This document shows positions 48,308 to 57,413 of a DNA stretch of 64,000 nt, one piece after another. The stretch lies in assembly GCF_001610895.1 (NCBI RefSeq), contig NZ_CP011273.1, positions 1,488,001-1,552,000 on the forward strand, read 5' to 3'. Each line of letters opens with the position of its first letter. The stretch's first letter is position 1. This stretch comes from Planctomyces sp. SH-PL62. GTDB lineage: Bacteria > Planctomycetota > Planctomycetia > Isosphaerales > Isosphaeraceae. The translations under genes and the position numbers were made by a program. The notes under the pieces are model-generated. The model searched no databases. It had not been told where the DNA came from and saw nothing but the letters and a program-made list of their open reading frames with translations.

Positions 48308-49783
48308 CTAATCGACCGGCTTCGGCTCCGGTCGTCGCCCGGCTCGATGCAGCACCCAGGCCGCGCCCGCCGTCTGGAAGATCGCCAGCGGGACGAACTT
48401 GACCCACTGCCAGGTCGCCGGCAGCCCGGCCAGCCACGGACCCGCCGCCAACCCCGCCAGGTTGCGCGTGAACCGCTCGCCGGTCCACCAGCGCGGGAGC
48501 GCCTCCACCCCCCGCCAGAGCGGCCAGACGACCTCGAGCAGGGGGTCGGCCACGTCCTGCGGCAGCCTCGCCCCGACTCCCTGGAACAGCAGCATCAGGG
48601 CGGCGCCGGCCAGGCCGAGGATCGCCGCCGCGACGAGCGCGAGCCGCCCCCAGCGCCCGGGCGCGGCCAGCGTCGCCGCCACCGGCAGCATCGCGAACGG
48701 CAGCAGCGGCACCAGCAGGCGCGGGCCCGTCGACCAGCCGCCGGACCACTCGGGATAGCACAGGTTGACGCCGAAGACCGCCGCCGACGCCGCCGCCGAC
48801 ACGATCGCGACGCCCCACCGCCGCCGAGCGACGAGCAGCCCCCAGCCCGGCAAGGCCAGCGCCAGGACCGGGGCGTAGAACAGGAGCCCGCGATGCCTCC
48901 CCCAAAGCAGGGGGACGAACCGGCTCCAGTCCGGTCCGCGAAGGCCCAGCGGGTTCTCCCGGCTGTGCACCTTGGCGAACTGGGCCGTCGCGTGGTGGAA
49001 GTACCCCATGTCGAGCGGGTTCCCGAACGCGATCAGGTTGTAGAGCAGGAGCCCCAGCGCCGGGATCAGGGCCCCGACGCCGAAGCTGGCGATCGCATCC
49101 CAGCGCCGGGCGCGCGTCGTGCACTGGCCGATCAGGAAGAAGCCCAGCACGGCCGACACCGGGCCGACCTGAAGCTCGATCACCGCCGCGTACGACGCCA
49201 GGAGCCCGGCCGCGAACGCGCAGAGGCCGTCGCGCCGGGTCCCCGTCCGGGAAAGGAGCGCGAACGAGGCCAGCAGCGCGAAGGCCGACGCCTGGTGGCC
49301 GTAGGCGAGCGTCGCATAGACGTACGCCGGGGTCGCCAGCCCGTAGGCCAGGCCGACCGCCGTCGCCGCTCTCGGCGAACAGCCGAGGCCCCGCGCCAGG
49401 TTCATCAGCACGATCGCCGCCGCCGCCGTGAGCAGTCCCGAGGTGGCCAGCGTCACCCCGTAATCCGAGGGCCAGTAGGCCATCGCCGGGCCGCCCAGGG
49501 GATGCGGCCTCGCCCCGAAGCCGTGCCGCATCAGGCCGTAGGGGACCGTCGCCAGCAGGGGATAGCCGGGGAGCTTGTCGCTGTAGTAATGGCCGTGGAA
49601 ATAGGCGCGGTCGCCGGTCTGGTCCTCCAGGCCGTCGATCGTCAGGCTCCCTCGATCGACGAGCGAGTAGGTCAGCATGAGGCGGCTGGCGGTGTTCCAG
49701 TCGCGTGAATGCCAGAAATAGGCGTAGCTCCCCAGCAGCACCAGGAAGGTGCCGAGACACGTCCGCACCCAGGCTCGATCCAT
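48308..49783 (-). CDS. Multi-pass membrane protein, glycosyltransferase-like
   Basis: 491 residues from ATG 49783 with roughly ten membrane helices. The first luminal loop (YFWHSRDWNTASRLMLTYSL, VDRGSLTIDGLEDQTGDRAY) carries acidic residues, as in GT-C enzymes and the related planctomycete DUF2142/PMT-like proteins. Further on are LYNLIAFGNPLDMGYFHHAT and FYAPVLALALPGWGLLVARR. Probably a polyprenyl-phosphate-sugar-dependent transferase; donor and acceptor unknown. Its start shares one base with the stop of the upstream GT39-like gene, implying coupled translation. Confidence 0.75.
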   Translation of the reverse strand: MDRAWVRTCLGTFLVLLGSYAYFWHSRDWNTASRLMLTYSLVDRGSLTIDGLEDQTGDRAYFHGHYYSDKLPGYPLLATVPYGLMRHGFGARPHPLGGPAMAYWPSDYGVTLATSGLLTAAAAIVLMNLARGLGCSPRAATAVGLAYGLATPAYVYATLAYGHQASAFALLASFALLSRTGTRRDGLCAFAAGLLASYAAVIELQVGPVSAVLGFFLIGQCTTRARRWDAIASFGVGALIPALGLLLYNLIAFGNPLDMGYFHHATAQFAKVHSRENPLGLRGPDWSRFVPLLWGRHRGLLFYAPVLALALPGWGLLVARRRWGVAIVSAAASAAVFGVNLCYPEWSGGWSTGPRLLVPLLPFAMLPVAATLAAPGRWGRLALVAAAILGLAGAALMLLFQGVGARLPQDVADPLLEVVWPLWRGVEALPRWWTGERFTRNLAGLAAGPWLAGLPATWQWVKFVPLAIFQTAGAAWVLHRAGRRPEPKPVD

Positions 49784-51141
49784 CACCACGTCCCCATCTT
49801 CTTCCTCGGGGCCGCGAGGAGCCGCAGCGCGTCCCAGACGCCGAGGAGCGCCGAGGCCGCCAGGAGCGCGAACGGCGCCTGGATCGGCAGGAGGTAACGG
49901 TCCCACGCCATCGGCAGGTAGAGCGTCACGACCGCCAGCGACACCAGCGCCCAGGCCGCCGCCGCCCAGGCCGACGGCGCCGCCTCCCTTTGGAGTTGGA
50001 GCAGGCCGACGACCAGCGCATACCCCAGCCCCCCCAGGCAGAGAGGAAGCCAGAGGAAGGCCCCCCAGTCCTGCGCCAGGTCGTAGCGGCGCGTCGAGTC
50101 GGACTTCCGGGGGCCGAACGGGCCGAACCGGCCGAAGCCCTGCGCGGCGACGACCCGCACCCGATCGCCGAGCCTGGTCAGGGCGTTGTGCGGGAAGGCT
50201 TCCTGCTGGCCCGCCGACATCGTCCGGCGATGGTCCACCAGCAGCCGGAACCGCTCCCACGCGCCCAGGCCGGCGATCCGCTGGGCGTCCGCGTTCAGGG
50301 GAGGCGCGGGCCGGGCCGTCATGAACGGGTTCAGGGCCAGGAACCCCACCCACGCCAGGCCCACCGCGATCACGGAGCCCAGGCCGAACCGGACCCAGGA
50401 GGGGCGGGGGAGTCCGGGGAGCCCCCAGCCCAGGACGACCCAGACGGCCATGGTCATGAGCGCGAGCAGGCCGTTGAACTTGGACAGGACCGCGAGGGCC
50501 GTCGCCAGGCCCGCCATCGCCAGGAGCGCGAACATCAGCCAGTCCGGCCGTCTCGACACCGCCCGTCGCCAGGCCGCCAGCGCGAACGCCAGCGCCACCA
50601 TCAGGAAGGTCTCGCACGGAGCCTCCGACATGGCGCGATGGGCGTGCAGCGAGTAGAGCGGGTTCAGCATGAGCAGGGCCCCCGCCGCCAGGCCGACGCG
50701 GAGGTCGAAGGCCATCGTCCCGATCACCGCGAGCGCCACGCAGCCCATCGCCCCGAGGAGGATCGACGGCACCCGCGAGACGGTCAGGGCGCGCGGGGGG
50801 CCGAACCGGCTCGATGTGTCGCGATACCACGAACGGGCGGCCTCGGGCCCCGGCCTCGGCTCGCCGACGGCGCCGAGGGCCAGCCCGATCAGATACTTGG
50901 GGAGGGGGACCAGGTCGTAGGCCGGGAACTCCAGCCAGGCGCGATCGTTCCGCTCCCCGGACAGGAAGAGGTCGGCATAGTAGGACTGCGACATGTAGGC
51001 GTACTCGTCGACGAACGGGGCGTCGAACGCCCCGGCGCCGAAAATCCCCAGCGCCAGGGCGCCGAGGATCGCGAACGACCCGATGCGAAGCTTTGCCGAA
51101 GGCGGCGAGTCTGTGGATCGCAGGGGTCGTCTAGGCGTCAT
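49783..51141 (-). CDS. Glycosyltransferase family 39-like (PMT_2) membrane protein
   Basis: 452 residues, about ten membrane helices. The first periplasmic loop has FDAPFVDEYAYMSQSYYADLF, the DE motif and aromatic pattern of PMT/ArnT-type enzymes that transfer sugars from lipid carriers. ALTVSRVPSILLGAMGCVAL and LNPLYSLHAHRAMSEAPCETFLMVALAFAL continue the family order. Substrate unknown. It is first in a two-gene minus-strand unit with the following multi-pass protein, and divergent from a lipoprotein gene. Confidence 0.85.
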   Translation of the reverse strand: MTPRRPLRSTDSPPSAKLRIGSFAILGALALGIFGAGAFDAPFVDEYAYMSQSYYADLFLSGERNDRAWLEFPAYDLVPLPKYLIGLALGAVGEPRPGPEAARSWYRDTSSRFGPPRALTVSRVPSILLGAMGCVALAVIGTMAFDLRVGLAAGALLMLNPLYSLHAHRAMSEAPCETFLMVALAFALAAWRRAVSRRPDWLMFALLAMAGLATALAVLSKFNGLLALMTMAVWVVLGWGLPGLPRPSWVRFGLGSVIAVGLAWVGFLALNPFMTARPAPPLNADAQRIAGLGAWERFRLLVDHRRTMSAGQQEAFPHNALTRLGDRVRVVAAQGFGRFGPFGPRKSDSTRRYDLAQDWGAFLWLPLCLGGLGYALVVGLLQLQREAAPSAWAAAAWALVSLAVVTLYLPMAWDRYLLPIQAPFALLAASALLGVWDALRLLAAPRKKMGTW

Positions 51142-51687
51142 CAGGCGGGTTTCCGCGCGAAGCCTGGGAAACTTTACCGACTTAACGAACTGGACTTACG
51201 CGCCCATTGTAGAAGGCTTCCGGATTCTTTGGCAACGGCTTGATCGTCGGCTAAGTTTCGGTGACGGCCCCGATCCGAGGGGTCGTCGCGACGGTCGCGA
51301 GCCTCGGGAAGCCGGGGCCTCGAGCCGTGTCGGTCGGCCGTCGGGCGGGCTTCGTCCTCGGGGATGGAGGCCGCTCGCGGGGATCCGACGCGGAGCGCGA
51401 CGCGAGCGCCGCCAGCGTCAGGGAAATTACGACCCATTGATCCGGCACCCCGAGACATCCCGATGCGCGCTTTATTCCGCAAGCTGCGGGCGGGCTCCCT
51501 CATGTCCCCGGGCGAGGGTCCGTCGCGTCCCGAGACGCGGCCGGACGCGATCGCTCCCTCCGGGACGGCGTGGGGCGTGCGCCCCGACGACGCCGGGATC
51601 GCCCCTGCGGCCGCGCCTCGACGATCGGGAGGCGGCCCGCGAGGGGCTTCCGTGCATCGGGTCTTACGAGAACGGGAGATTGATGCG
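51142..51687. other. 546-base divergent intergenic region
   Basis: Between the GT39-like gene and a lipoprotein gene. The frame of the lipoprotein gene stays open to 51364, but without a plausible start or signal peptide. There is an A/T-richer stretch at 51171-51265 (probable promoter zone for the minus-strand gene) and a small CCGCA-AGC-TGCGG hairpin at about 51478-51490. The lipoprotein start has GGGAGA upstream. No other gene seen. Confidence 0.5.
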
Positions 51688-53325
51688 ATGTTCAGCTTGA
51701 GCTGGTTGCGGGAGCGCGGGCTCACCCGCGCCCGGCCGTCAGGCCGTCGGCGAACGGCCAAGGCCGTCGCGCTCGGTTTCCTGATCGCCACCACATTCCT
51801 CCAGACCGGTTGCCGCTCCGGCGGCTTCGGCTCGGGGTGCAGTCTCTTCAGCCCCTGCGGCTTCCCCGCGCGGGCGACCAGTAAGATCCTCCAGCCGTTC
51901 CGCCAGGTCGGCGGTCGCCTCGGCGGCCTCGGCGCCTGCGGCGACGGTTGCGGGACCCCTGGCTGCGACGCGCCCATGGAGTACGCAGGGCCGGTCGGCG
52001 TGGTCACCCCCGGCGTGGTCCCCCTCGGTCCTCCTTCGGGCTTCCCCGCCGAGTCGACGCTGCCGTCCACGGTCTCTCCGTCGGTCGAGCCGCCGACCCA
52101 GCTGGAGCCCCTCCCCTCGGCCCGGCCCGACGCCGGCCCGACCCGGTCGGGGACCACGAACAGCGGCGTCCGCCGGTCCCAGAGTTCCAGCTATGACGCG
52201 AAGCGCCCGGTCCAGAATCCGGGCGTCGACCTGACGAACTCGGTCGTCTCGACGCCGGCTTCGACCAGGGACCGTGGCCGCGCCGTCGACCTCGACGCGG
52301 GGAACGTCCTCGACAACCTGCCCCCCCTCGACCTCCCCCCGGAGGTCACCGGACGGAGCGACAGCCCTCCCGTCGCCCCCGCCGCCGCGAAAACCCCGAC
52401 CGCCGCCCCGACGCCGACGCCCACCACGGCGTCGGCCCTTCCCCACGACCAGCCGGCTGGTCGTGAGGGAGGCGGGACAGGCCCGGAATCGCCCCCCCCG
52501 GCGGCCGTCGCCGCCATCGCCGCTCCCTCCGCCCCCTCGCCGGACGCCGACGCGGCGTCCCAGGGGGCGCTCGGCGTCTCGCGATTCGTCGTCGTCGATC
52601 TCAAGCTGGCCGGCGGCAGCGCCCCGTCGACCGTCGGCCTGGGCTGGCTGGCCGAGAAGGGCTATCGCACCGTGCTCGACCTCCGCGACCCCGGCAAGAT
52701 CGACCCCAGATTCATCGGCGAGGCCGCCAAGCGCGGGCTCCGCTACGTTTCGTTCCCGACCGACCTGGCGAGCCTGGATCGCGGCCACCTCGACCGCTTC
52801 TCCGCCGAGTTGGCCCTCGACGCGGCCCGTCCGCTCTACTTCTTCGACGAGGACGGCCGGATCGCCGGCGCGCTCTGGTACATCCGCCGCGTCCTGACCG
52901 ACAAGGTGGCCTGGGACGTCGCCCGCCGCGAGGCCGAGCAGATCGGGCTCGTCGACGCCGAGTCCTGGAAGACCACGCGTGAGTACGTCGACTCCAGCCT
53001 CGCCGCCGCCCCGAAGGCTTCGGCTCCGGCCGAGCCGAGCACGCCGGCTCCTGCTCCCGCCTCGGCCCCGGCCCCCGCTCCGACCGAGAAGCCGCCCGTC
53101 CAGGCCCAGGCGGTCGAACCGCCGGTCCTCGCGGCCGTCGCGTCCGACGCCGCTTTCGCCGCTTTCGTGCCGTCCCTCGACGTCGACTCCGACGTCTGGC
53201 AGCCGCTCGCCGCCATGCTCGTCACCGGCCTCAGCTTCCGCCTCGCCTTCATCGGCCGCGCGACGATCCCCACCATGCTGGCGAGGACTCGGGCCAGTCT
53301 GCCTGCACCGGAGCCTCGATCCTGA
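51688..53325 (+). CDS. Lipoprotein with inactive tyrosine-phosphatase-like domain
   Basis: 545 residues from ATG 51688. The signal peptide ends in FLQTGC, so Cys42 should be acylated. Residues 45-340 are low complexity (Pro/Ser/Thr/Ala). Residues 350-475 show a phosphatase-type fold: GWLAEKGYRTVLDLRDPGKI, GLRYVSFPTDLASLDRGHL, then the position of the P-loop as PLYFFDEDGRIAGALWYIRR. The HCxxGxxR signature is lost: Phe-Asp-Glu replaces His-Cys. A Pro/Ala tail and a final hydrophobic stretch (LAAMLVTGLSFRLAFIG) follow. Possibly a binding or scaffold protein; no activity can be claimed. The 3' end overlaps the next gene by 77 bases. Confidence 0.8.
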   Translation: MFSLSWLRERGLTRARPSGRRRTAKAVALGFLIATTFLQTGCRSGGFGSGCSLFSPCGFPARATSKILQPFRQVGGRLGGLGACGDGCGTPGCDAPMEYAGPVGVVTPGVVPLGPPSGFPAESTLPSTVSPSVEPPTQLEPLPSARPDAGPTRSGTTNSGVRRSQSSSYDAKRPVQNPGVDLTNSVVSTPASTRDRGRAVDLDAGNVLDNLPPLDLPPEVTGRSDSPPVAPAAAKTPTAAPTPTPTTASALPHDQPAGREGGGTGPESPPPAAVAAIAAPSAPSPDADAASQGALGVSRFVVVDLKLAGGSAPSTVGLGWLAEKGYRTVLDLRDPGKIDPRFIGEAAKRGLRYVSFPTDLASLDRGHLDRFSAELALDAARPLYFFDEDGRIAGALWYIRRVLTDKVAWDVARREAEQIGLVDAESWKTTREYVDSSLAAAPKASAPAEPSTPAPAPASAPAPAPTEKPPVQAQAVEPPVLAAVASDAAFAAFVPSLDVDSDVWQPLAAMLVTGLSFRLAFIGRATIPTMLARTRASLPAPEPRS

Positions 53326-53950
53326 CCGTCTCGCCCAGGGTCGGATGCGTGAACGACAGCTCCCGCGCGTGAAGCGCGATCCTCGGCTCGCCGTCGAGCG
53401 CCCGCAGGATTTTCCTCGAGCCGTACTTCCGGTCGCCGACGATCGGCAGATTCCGCTCGGCCAGTTGGACTCGCAACTGATGGCTTCGCCCCGTCGAGGG
53501 CCGGAGCGCCAGCTTCGTCATCCCCGCCCCCTCGGTTAGCACTTCGTACGCCACCCTCGCGAACTTCCCCTCGCCTTCCTCCGTCACCCTGACGCGGTTC
53601 GTCGTGCGATCTTTCTCCAGGTGATCGACCCACTCCCCCTCGGGAAGGTCGGGGCGCCCCTCCACGATCGCCCAGTAGAGCTTGGACACGGCTCCGGTGC
53701 GGAACTGGTCGGAGAGCCTCCCGGCCGCCTTGCTCGTCCTCGCCAGCAGCACGACGCCCGACGTCGGCTGGTCGAGCCGATGCACGAGCCCGACGTAGAC
53801 GTTGCCGGGCTTCCGGTACTTCACCTTCAAGTACTCGGCGGTCCAGGAGACGAGGCTCGGCCGCCCGGTCTCGTCCCCCTGCGAGAGCATGCCGGCGGGC
53901 TTGTTCAACACGAGGCAGTGGTTGTCCTCGAAGAGGATCTCGGGCGTCAT
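53249..53950 (-). CDS. RluA-family pseudouridine synthase
   Basis: 233 residues. Core motifs: ILFEDNHCLVLNKPAGMLSQ, then the catalytic aspartate in VGLVHRLDQPTSGVVLLAR, and LRPSTGRSHQLRVQLAE. This is the short RluA type without an S4 domain; it isomerises uridines in rRNA or tRNA, site unknown. Its start overlaps the truD stop by four bases (ATGA), and its 3' end overlaps the convergent lipoprotein gene by 77 bases. Two unrelated pseudouridine synthases are thus adjacent in one operon. Confidence 0.94.
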   Translation of the reverse strand: MTPEILFEDNHCLVLNKPAGMLSQGDETGRPSLVSWTAEYLKVKYRKPGNVYVGLVHRLDQPTSGVVLLARTSKAAGRLSDQFRTGAVSKLYWAIVEGRPDLPEGEWVDHLEKDRTTNRVRVTEEGEGKFARVAYEVLTEGAGMTKLALRPSTGRSHQLRVQLAERNLPIVGDRKYGSRKILRALDGEPRIALHARELSFTHPTLGETVRIEAPVQADWPESSPAWWGSSRGR

Positions 53951-55128
53951 GAGTCGTCGGCCCCCGAGGCCTCCGTCAGCCGCTTGACCAGCATGGTCGC
54001 GTAGGCCCCCTTGGGGAGTGCGAATTCCAGCCGCACCGCCTGCTTGCCCCGGTGGAGCGGGTCGTCGAAGGTCTCCGAACGGACGTCGCCGACCCCCAGG
54101 AGAGCCTGCCGCGATCCCTTCGAGAAGAAGACGTCCTTGAGCTTCTTCACGCGAACGTCGGCCCAGGTCAGGTCGAAGGCGGTCAGGGCCTCGGTCGCGA
54201 TCTCGCCGAGTGGGCCGTCGGGCGGGGGCGTCCGCGACGAGGGGAGCGGCAACGGGCGCTCGTCGATGAGCCGACGCTGGTCGGGATCGAGGCCGACCGG
54301 GAACGGCAGCGCCCCGACCTTCAGGTCCACCATCGCCCGCTGCTCCGGCCGGGTGTTGCGCTCGATCCAGCCGGCGAGCATCAGATTCCAGAGCCAGCTC
54401 TGGAAGGCGGAGAAATAGAGCCCGCGCAGGTCGCGCTTGAGGCGGGCGAACGCGCCGGTGAAGTCGGTCGGATGGTCGACCAGGTAGGTGACGATGCTCC
54501 GCTCCGAGGATCGGTCGAGCGCCGCCTTGGCCTCGGGCCAGTTCCCCCAGTGCTCGCGAAGGGAGGCCTTGCGAACCTTGGTGTCGGAGCGGTCGAACGA
54601 GTTGGGCTCGGCCAGGGCCAGCTTCAGGGCCTTCTCGTAGTCCCCCTTGAGCCAGGCGTGGCCGATGAACTCGCCGGAATAGCCGACCGAGCCGAAGCGC
54701 TGGTCGTCGAAGTAGTTGGGCACGCCGTCGTTGGAGGCCGCCGCGAGCTGTCGGCCCGCCTCGGCCGCCGCGCCCGGGGTCATGTCGCGGAGGACCAGGG
54801 CGAAGCGGTTGCCGGTGAAGTCCTGGGGGCCGTAGGCCCGTTCGAGGCGGCCCAGGGGCTCAAGGTCCAGGCTGGGCTGATGGATCGCGTGTTCGGGCCC
54901 GTCGAAGATCGTCACGTACTGGACGGTGACCGCGTGGCGGTCCTTGAGGCCGCCGTAGCCGACGCGGCCGCTGGGGATGTTCCAGCGCCGGCAGATCGCC
55001 TCCACGGCCTCGATCGTGCCGATCCCTCGCTTGGAGAGCCGGTAGAACGTGTACCTCCCCTTCGCCGCCGGGACGACGCTCGGCAGTTCCTCGACTTCGA
55101 AGTCCTCGGGCTGTCGCTTGAGCTTCAT
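53947..55128 (-). CDS. truD: tRNA pseudouridine(13) synthase TruD
   Basis: 393 residues from ATG 55128 (MKLKRQPEDFEVEELPSV, the usual TruD beginning). The catalytic aspartate is in GYGGLKDRHAVTVQYVTI, followed by GNRFALVLRDM and PNYFDDQRFGSVGY; the TRUD insertion follows, and AYATMLVKRLTE-type ending closes it. It modifies U13 of tRNA-Glu. It overlaps cinA upstream and the RluA-family gene downstream by four bases each, so all three are translationally coupled. Confidence 0.95.
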   Translation of the reverse strand: MKLKRQPEDFEVEELPSVVPAAKGRYTFYRLSKRGIGTIEAVEAICRRWNIPSGRVGYGGLKDRHAVTVQYVTIFDGPEHAIHQPSLDLEPLGRLERAYGPQDFTGNRFALVLRDMTPGAAAEAGRQLAAASNDGVPNYFDDQRFGSVGYSGEFIGHAWLKGDYEKALKLALAEPNSFDRSDTKVRKASLREHWGNWPEAKAALDRSSERSIVTYLVDHPTDFTGAFARLKRDLRGLYFSAFQSWLWNLMLAGWIERNTRPEQRAMVDLKVGALPFPVGLDPDQRRLIDERPLPLPSSRTPPPDGPLGEIATEALTAFDLTWADVRVKKLKDVFFSKGSRQALLGVGDVRSETFDDPLHRGKQAVRLEFALPKGAYATMLVKRLTEASGADDS

Positions 55129-56399
55129 CGGGGTCCGTCCTGGCCGGGCCAGGTCTTGAGGGTGGTCCGCACCCAGTTCAGGGCTTGCTTGGAAGAGCGA
55201 CGCTGGATCACGTCGCGAGGCTGTTCGGGGCCGATCTCGACGCGGCGGGTCTCGACGCCGTCGCGGGAGGCCAGGCCGAGATAGACCAGGCCGACCGGCT
55301 TCTCCGCGGTCCCGCCGCCGGGACCGGCCACGCCCGTCGTGCTGATCGCCAGGTCGACGCCGAAGCGTTCGCGGGCGCCCCGGGCCATCGCCGCGGCGAC
55401 CTCGGCGCTGACCGCGCCGTGGGCCTGGATCAGGTCGGCCGGGACGTCCAGGAAGTCGGTCTTGGCCCGGTTCGCATAGCTGACGACGCCGCCGAAGTAG
55501 TGGGGGCTGACGCCGGGGACGGCCGTGATCAGATGGGCGACGAGGCCCCCGGTGCAGGATTCGGCGGTCGCGAGGGTCGCCCCGGTGCGCCTCAGCTCGT
55601 CGGCCAGGGCGTCGGCGACGTCGGTCGTCCCCTCGCCGAGGACGAGCGCGCCGAACCGCCCCCGGATCATCGCGGCGGTCTCCTCGGTCTGCGCCCAGGC
55701 GGCCTCGGGCGTGAGGCCCTCGCCCCGGATGCGGAAGCTGATGGTGGCGTCGTGCGCCGTGATCCCGACCTCGGGGACGTGGCCCCGGGCTGTCAGGTCG
55801 AGCGCCTCGGCCTCGATGTCGGACTCCCCCTTGCCGAAGAGGGCGATCCGGCGATGGACGATGGCTCGTTCGACCCAGTGCCGCAGCCGGAGGCGGGGGA
55901 CGACCTGGTCGTGGAACATCCGCCGCATCTCCGACGGGACGCCGGGCATCGCGCCGAAGGCGGCGGCGCCGATCGTCATCCAGATCCCCGGCGCGGTGCC
56001 GATGGGGTTCGGCAGCGCCTCGGCGCCCTCCGGGAGCATGGCCTGGTTGCGGTTGCGATCGGCCATGGGCCGGTTGCGGCTGGAGAACAGGGCGGCGATG
56101 GCCGCCAGGGATTCGGCGTCCTCGCGAAGTCCCACGCCGGCCGCGCGGGCCAGGGCCTCGCGGGTCAGGTCGTCCTGGGTCGGCCCGAGGCCGCCGGTGG
56201 TCAGGACAAGATCGGCGCGGGCAGCGGCGATCCGGAAGACGGCGACGTTGTCGTCCAGGTCGTCGCCGATCGTGGTGTGGAAGGCGGTCGCGATCCCCAG
56301 CAAGCCCAGTTCGCCGCTCAACCATCGGCTGTTGGTGTCCAGGCTCTGCCCGCTGATCAGCTCACTGCCGATCGAAACGATCTCCGCCTTCAGCGCCAT
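55125..56399 (-). CDS. cinA: CinA family nicotinamide-nucleotide amidohydrolase
   Basis: 424 residues. N-terminal MoCF-type domain (KAEIVSIGSELISGQSLDTNSRWLS, VLTTGGLGPTQDDLTREALA, then GVPSEMRRMF) and C-terminal CinA domain (LATAESCTGGLVAHLITAVPG, FGGVVSYANRAKTDFLDV, TTGVAGPGGGTAEKPVGLVY). Such proteins deamidate NMN to recycle NAD and may also act as ADP-ribose pyrophosphatases. First gene of the cinA-truD-RluA-family operon. Confidence 0.95.
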   Translation of the reverse strand: MALKAEIVSIGSELISGQSLDTNSRWLSGELGLLGIATAFHTTIGDDLDDNVAVFRIAAARADLVLTTGGLGPTQDDLTREALARAAGVGLREDAESLAAIAALFSSRNRPMADRNRNQAMLPEGAEALPNPIGTAPGIWMTIGAAAFGAMPGVPSEMRRMFHDQVVPRLRLRHWVERAIVHRRIALFGKGESDIEAEALDLTARGHVPEVGITAHDATISFRIRGEGLTPEAAWAQTEETAAMIRGRFGALVLGEGTTDVADALADELRRTGATLATAESCTGGLVAHLITAVPGVSPHYFGGVVSYANRAKTDFLDVPADLIQAHGAVSAEVAAAMARGARERFGVDLAISTTGVAGPGGGTAEKPVGLVYLGLASRDGVETRRVEIGPEQPRDVIQRRSSKQALNWVRTTLKTWPGQDGPR

Positions 56400-56653
56400 C
56401 GAGGGACTCCCGGACGAGGCGGCCCGAGGCGTCGGAGACGATCGACGACAGGGCCATCCGATTCAATCTATAGTCCGCCTCGAACTTTCGATAGCCCGGC
56501 TGGGTCTGGATGGCCGGGCGGAACGCGGGGGGCGCCGGTTGCAGAGGCCCCCGGCCCATCGGTTATCATGGGAGGCGGCCAGTGCTTCCCAATGCTGAAT
56601 GACGCGGCATCCGTCCTCCTCGCAACTCTTAGCGTGAGTGGAGAGCCTCGACC

Positions 56654-57256
56654 ATGGGGGTGAGCGTACTGCAACGGCCCACACTCGTTCTCAATCGCCA
56701 TTGGCAGCCGGTCCACGTCGCCCCGGTGGCGCGGGCCCTGGTGCTGCTGTGGAACGAGGCGGCCCACGTCGTCGATCCCGACGACTTTCAACTGTATTCC
56801 TGGGCGGACTGGGCCAAGATGGCCCCGCGCGACGGCGAACCCTTCATCCGCACCGTGCGGTTCCGCCTCCGCGTTCCCGAGGTGCTGACGCTCACGCGAC
56901 ATGATCGGCCCCGGTTCAACACGGTGACCTTCAGCCGACGCAACCTGTTCAAGCGCGACCACGCCACCTGCCAGTACTGCGGCGGACGGCCGGGCACCGA
57001 GGAGTTGACGATCGACCACGTCCTGCCCCGCGCCCAGGGGGGGCAGACGACCTGGGAGAACTGCGTCCTCGCCTGCGTCGCCTGCAACTCCCGGAAGGCC
57101 AACCGCACGCCCGAGCAGGCGGCGATGAAGCTCCGCCGGCCCCCCTTCCGACCCTCGTGGAAGCCGCTGTACGACGCCTCGACCGTCCGGATCGCCAGCT
57201 GGTCGCGGTTCCTCAGCGCGGCCTACTGGAACGTCCCCCTGCTCGACGACGACTGA
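56654..57256 (+). CDS. HNH endonuclease family protein
   Basis: 200 residues. N-terminal region TLVLNRHWQPVHVAPVARALVLLWNEAAHVV and a central FIRTVRFRLRVPEVLTLTRHDR precede the nuclease core: RRNLFKRDHATCQYCGGRPG (first CxxC), TIDHVLPRAQGGQTTWENCVLACVACNSRK (HNH with D-H, N and second CxxC). This is the widespread chromosomal HNH form; it is not next to a methyltransferase or phage gene, so a restriction role is not supported. The start ATG 56654 follows GAGAG. Confidence 0.92.
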   Translation: MGVSVLQRPTLVLNRHWQPVHVAPVARALVLLWNEAAHVVDPDDFQLYSWADWAKMAPRDGEPFIRTVRFRLRVPEVLTLTRHDRPRFNTVTFSRRNLFKRDHATCQYCGGRPGTEELTIDHVLPRAQGGQTTWENCVLACVACNSRKANRTPEQAAMKLRRPPFRPSWKPLYDASTVRIASWSRFLSAAYWNVPLLDDD

Positions 57257-57371
57257 CCCGCCCGCGAGGGAGCCTGGCGGATCGAACGACGTCCTTCCCC
57301 CTCTCCCCCTTGCGAGGGAAGGCGGCCCGGAGGGTCGATCGAGGAGGGGACGAGCGCGAGAGCCGTCCCAC

Positions 57372-57406
57372 GCCAGGCCTCCTCCCAGCAGGGGAGGAGG
57401 CCTGGC
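57372..57406. terminator. Perfect 15-base hairpin between convergent genes
   Basis: GCCAGGCCTCCTCCC at 57372-57386 and its exact reverse complement GGGAGGAGGCCTGGC at 57392-57406 with a 5-base loop. It sits 7 bases from the hydrolase stop and 115 from the HNH stop. There is no T tract, so intrinsic termination would rely on the stem or Rho; it could also be a repeat element. Confidence 0.65.
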
Positions 57407-57413
57407 TCGGCCC

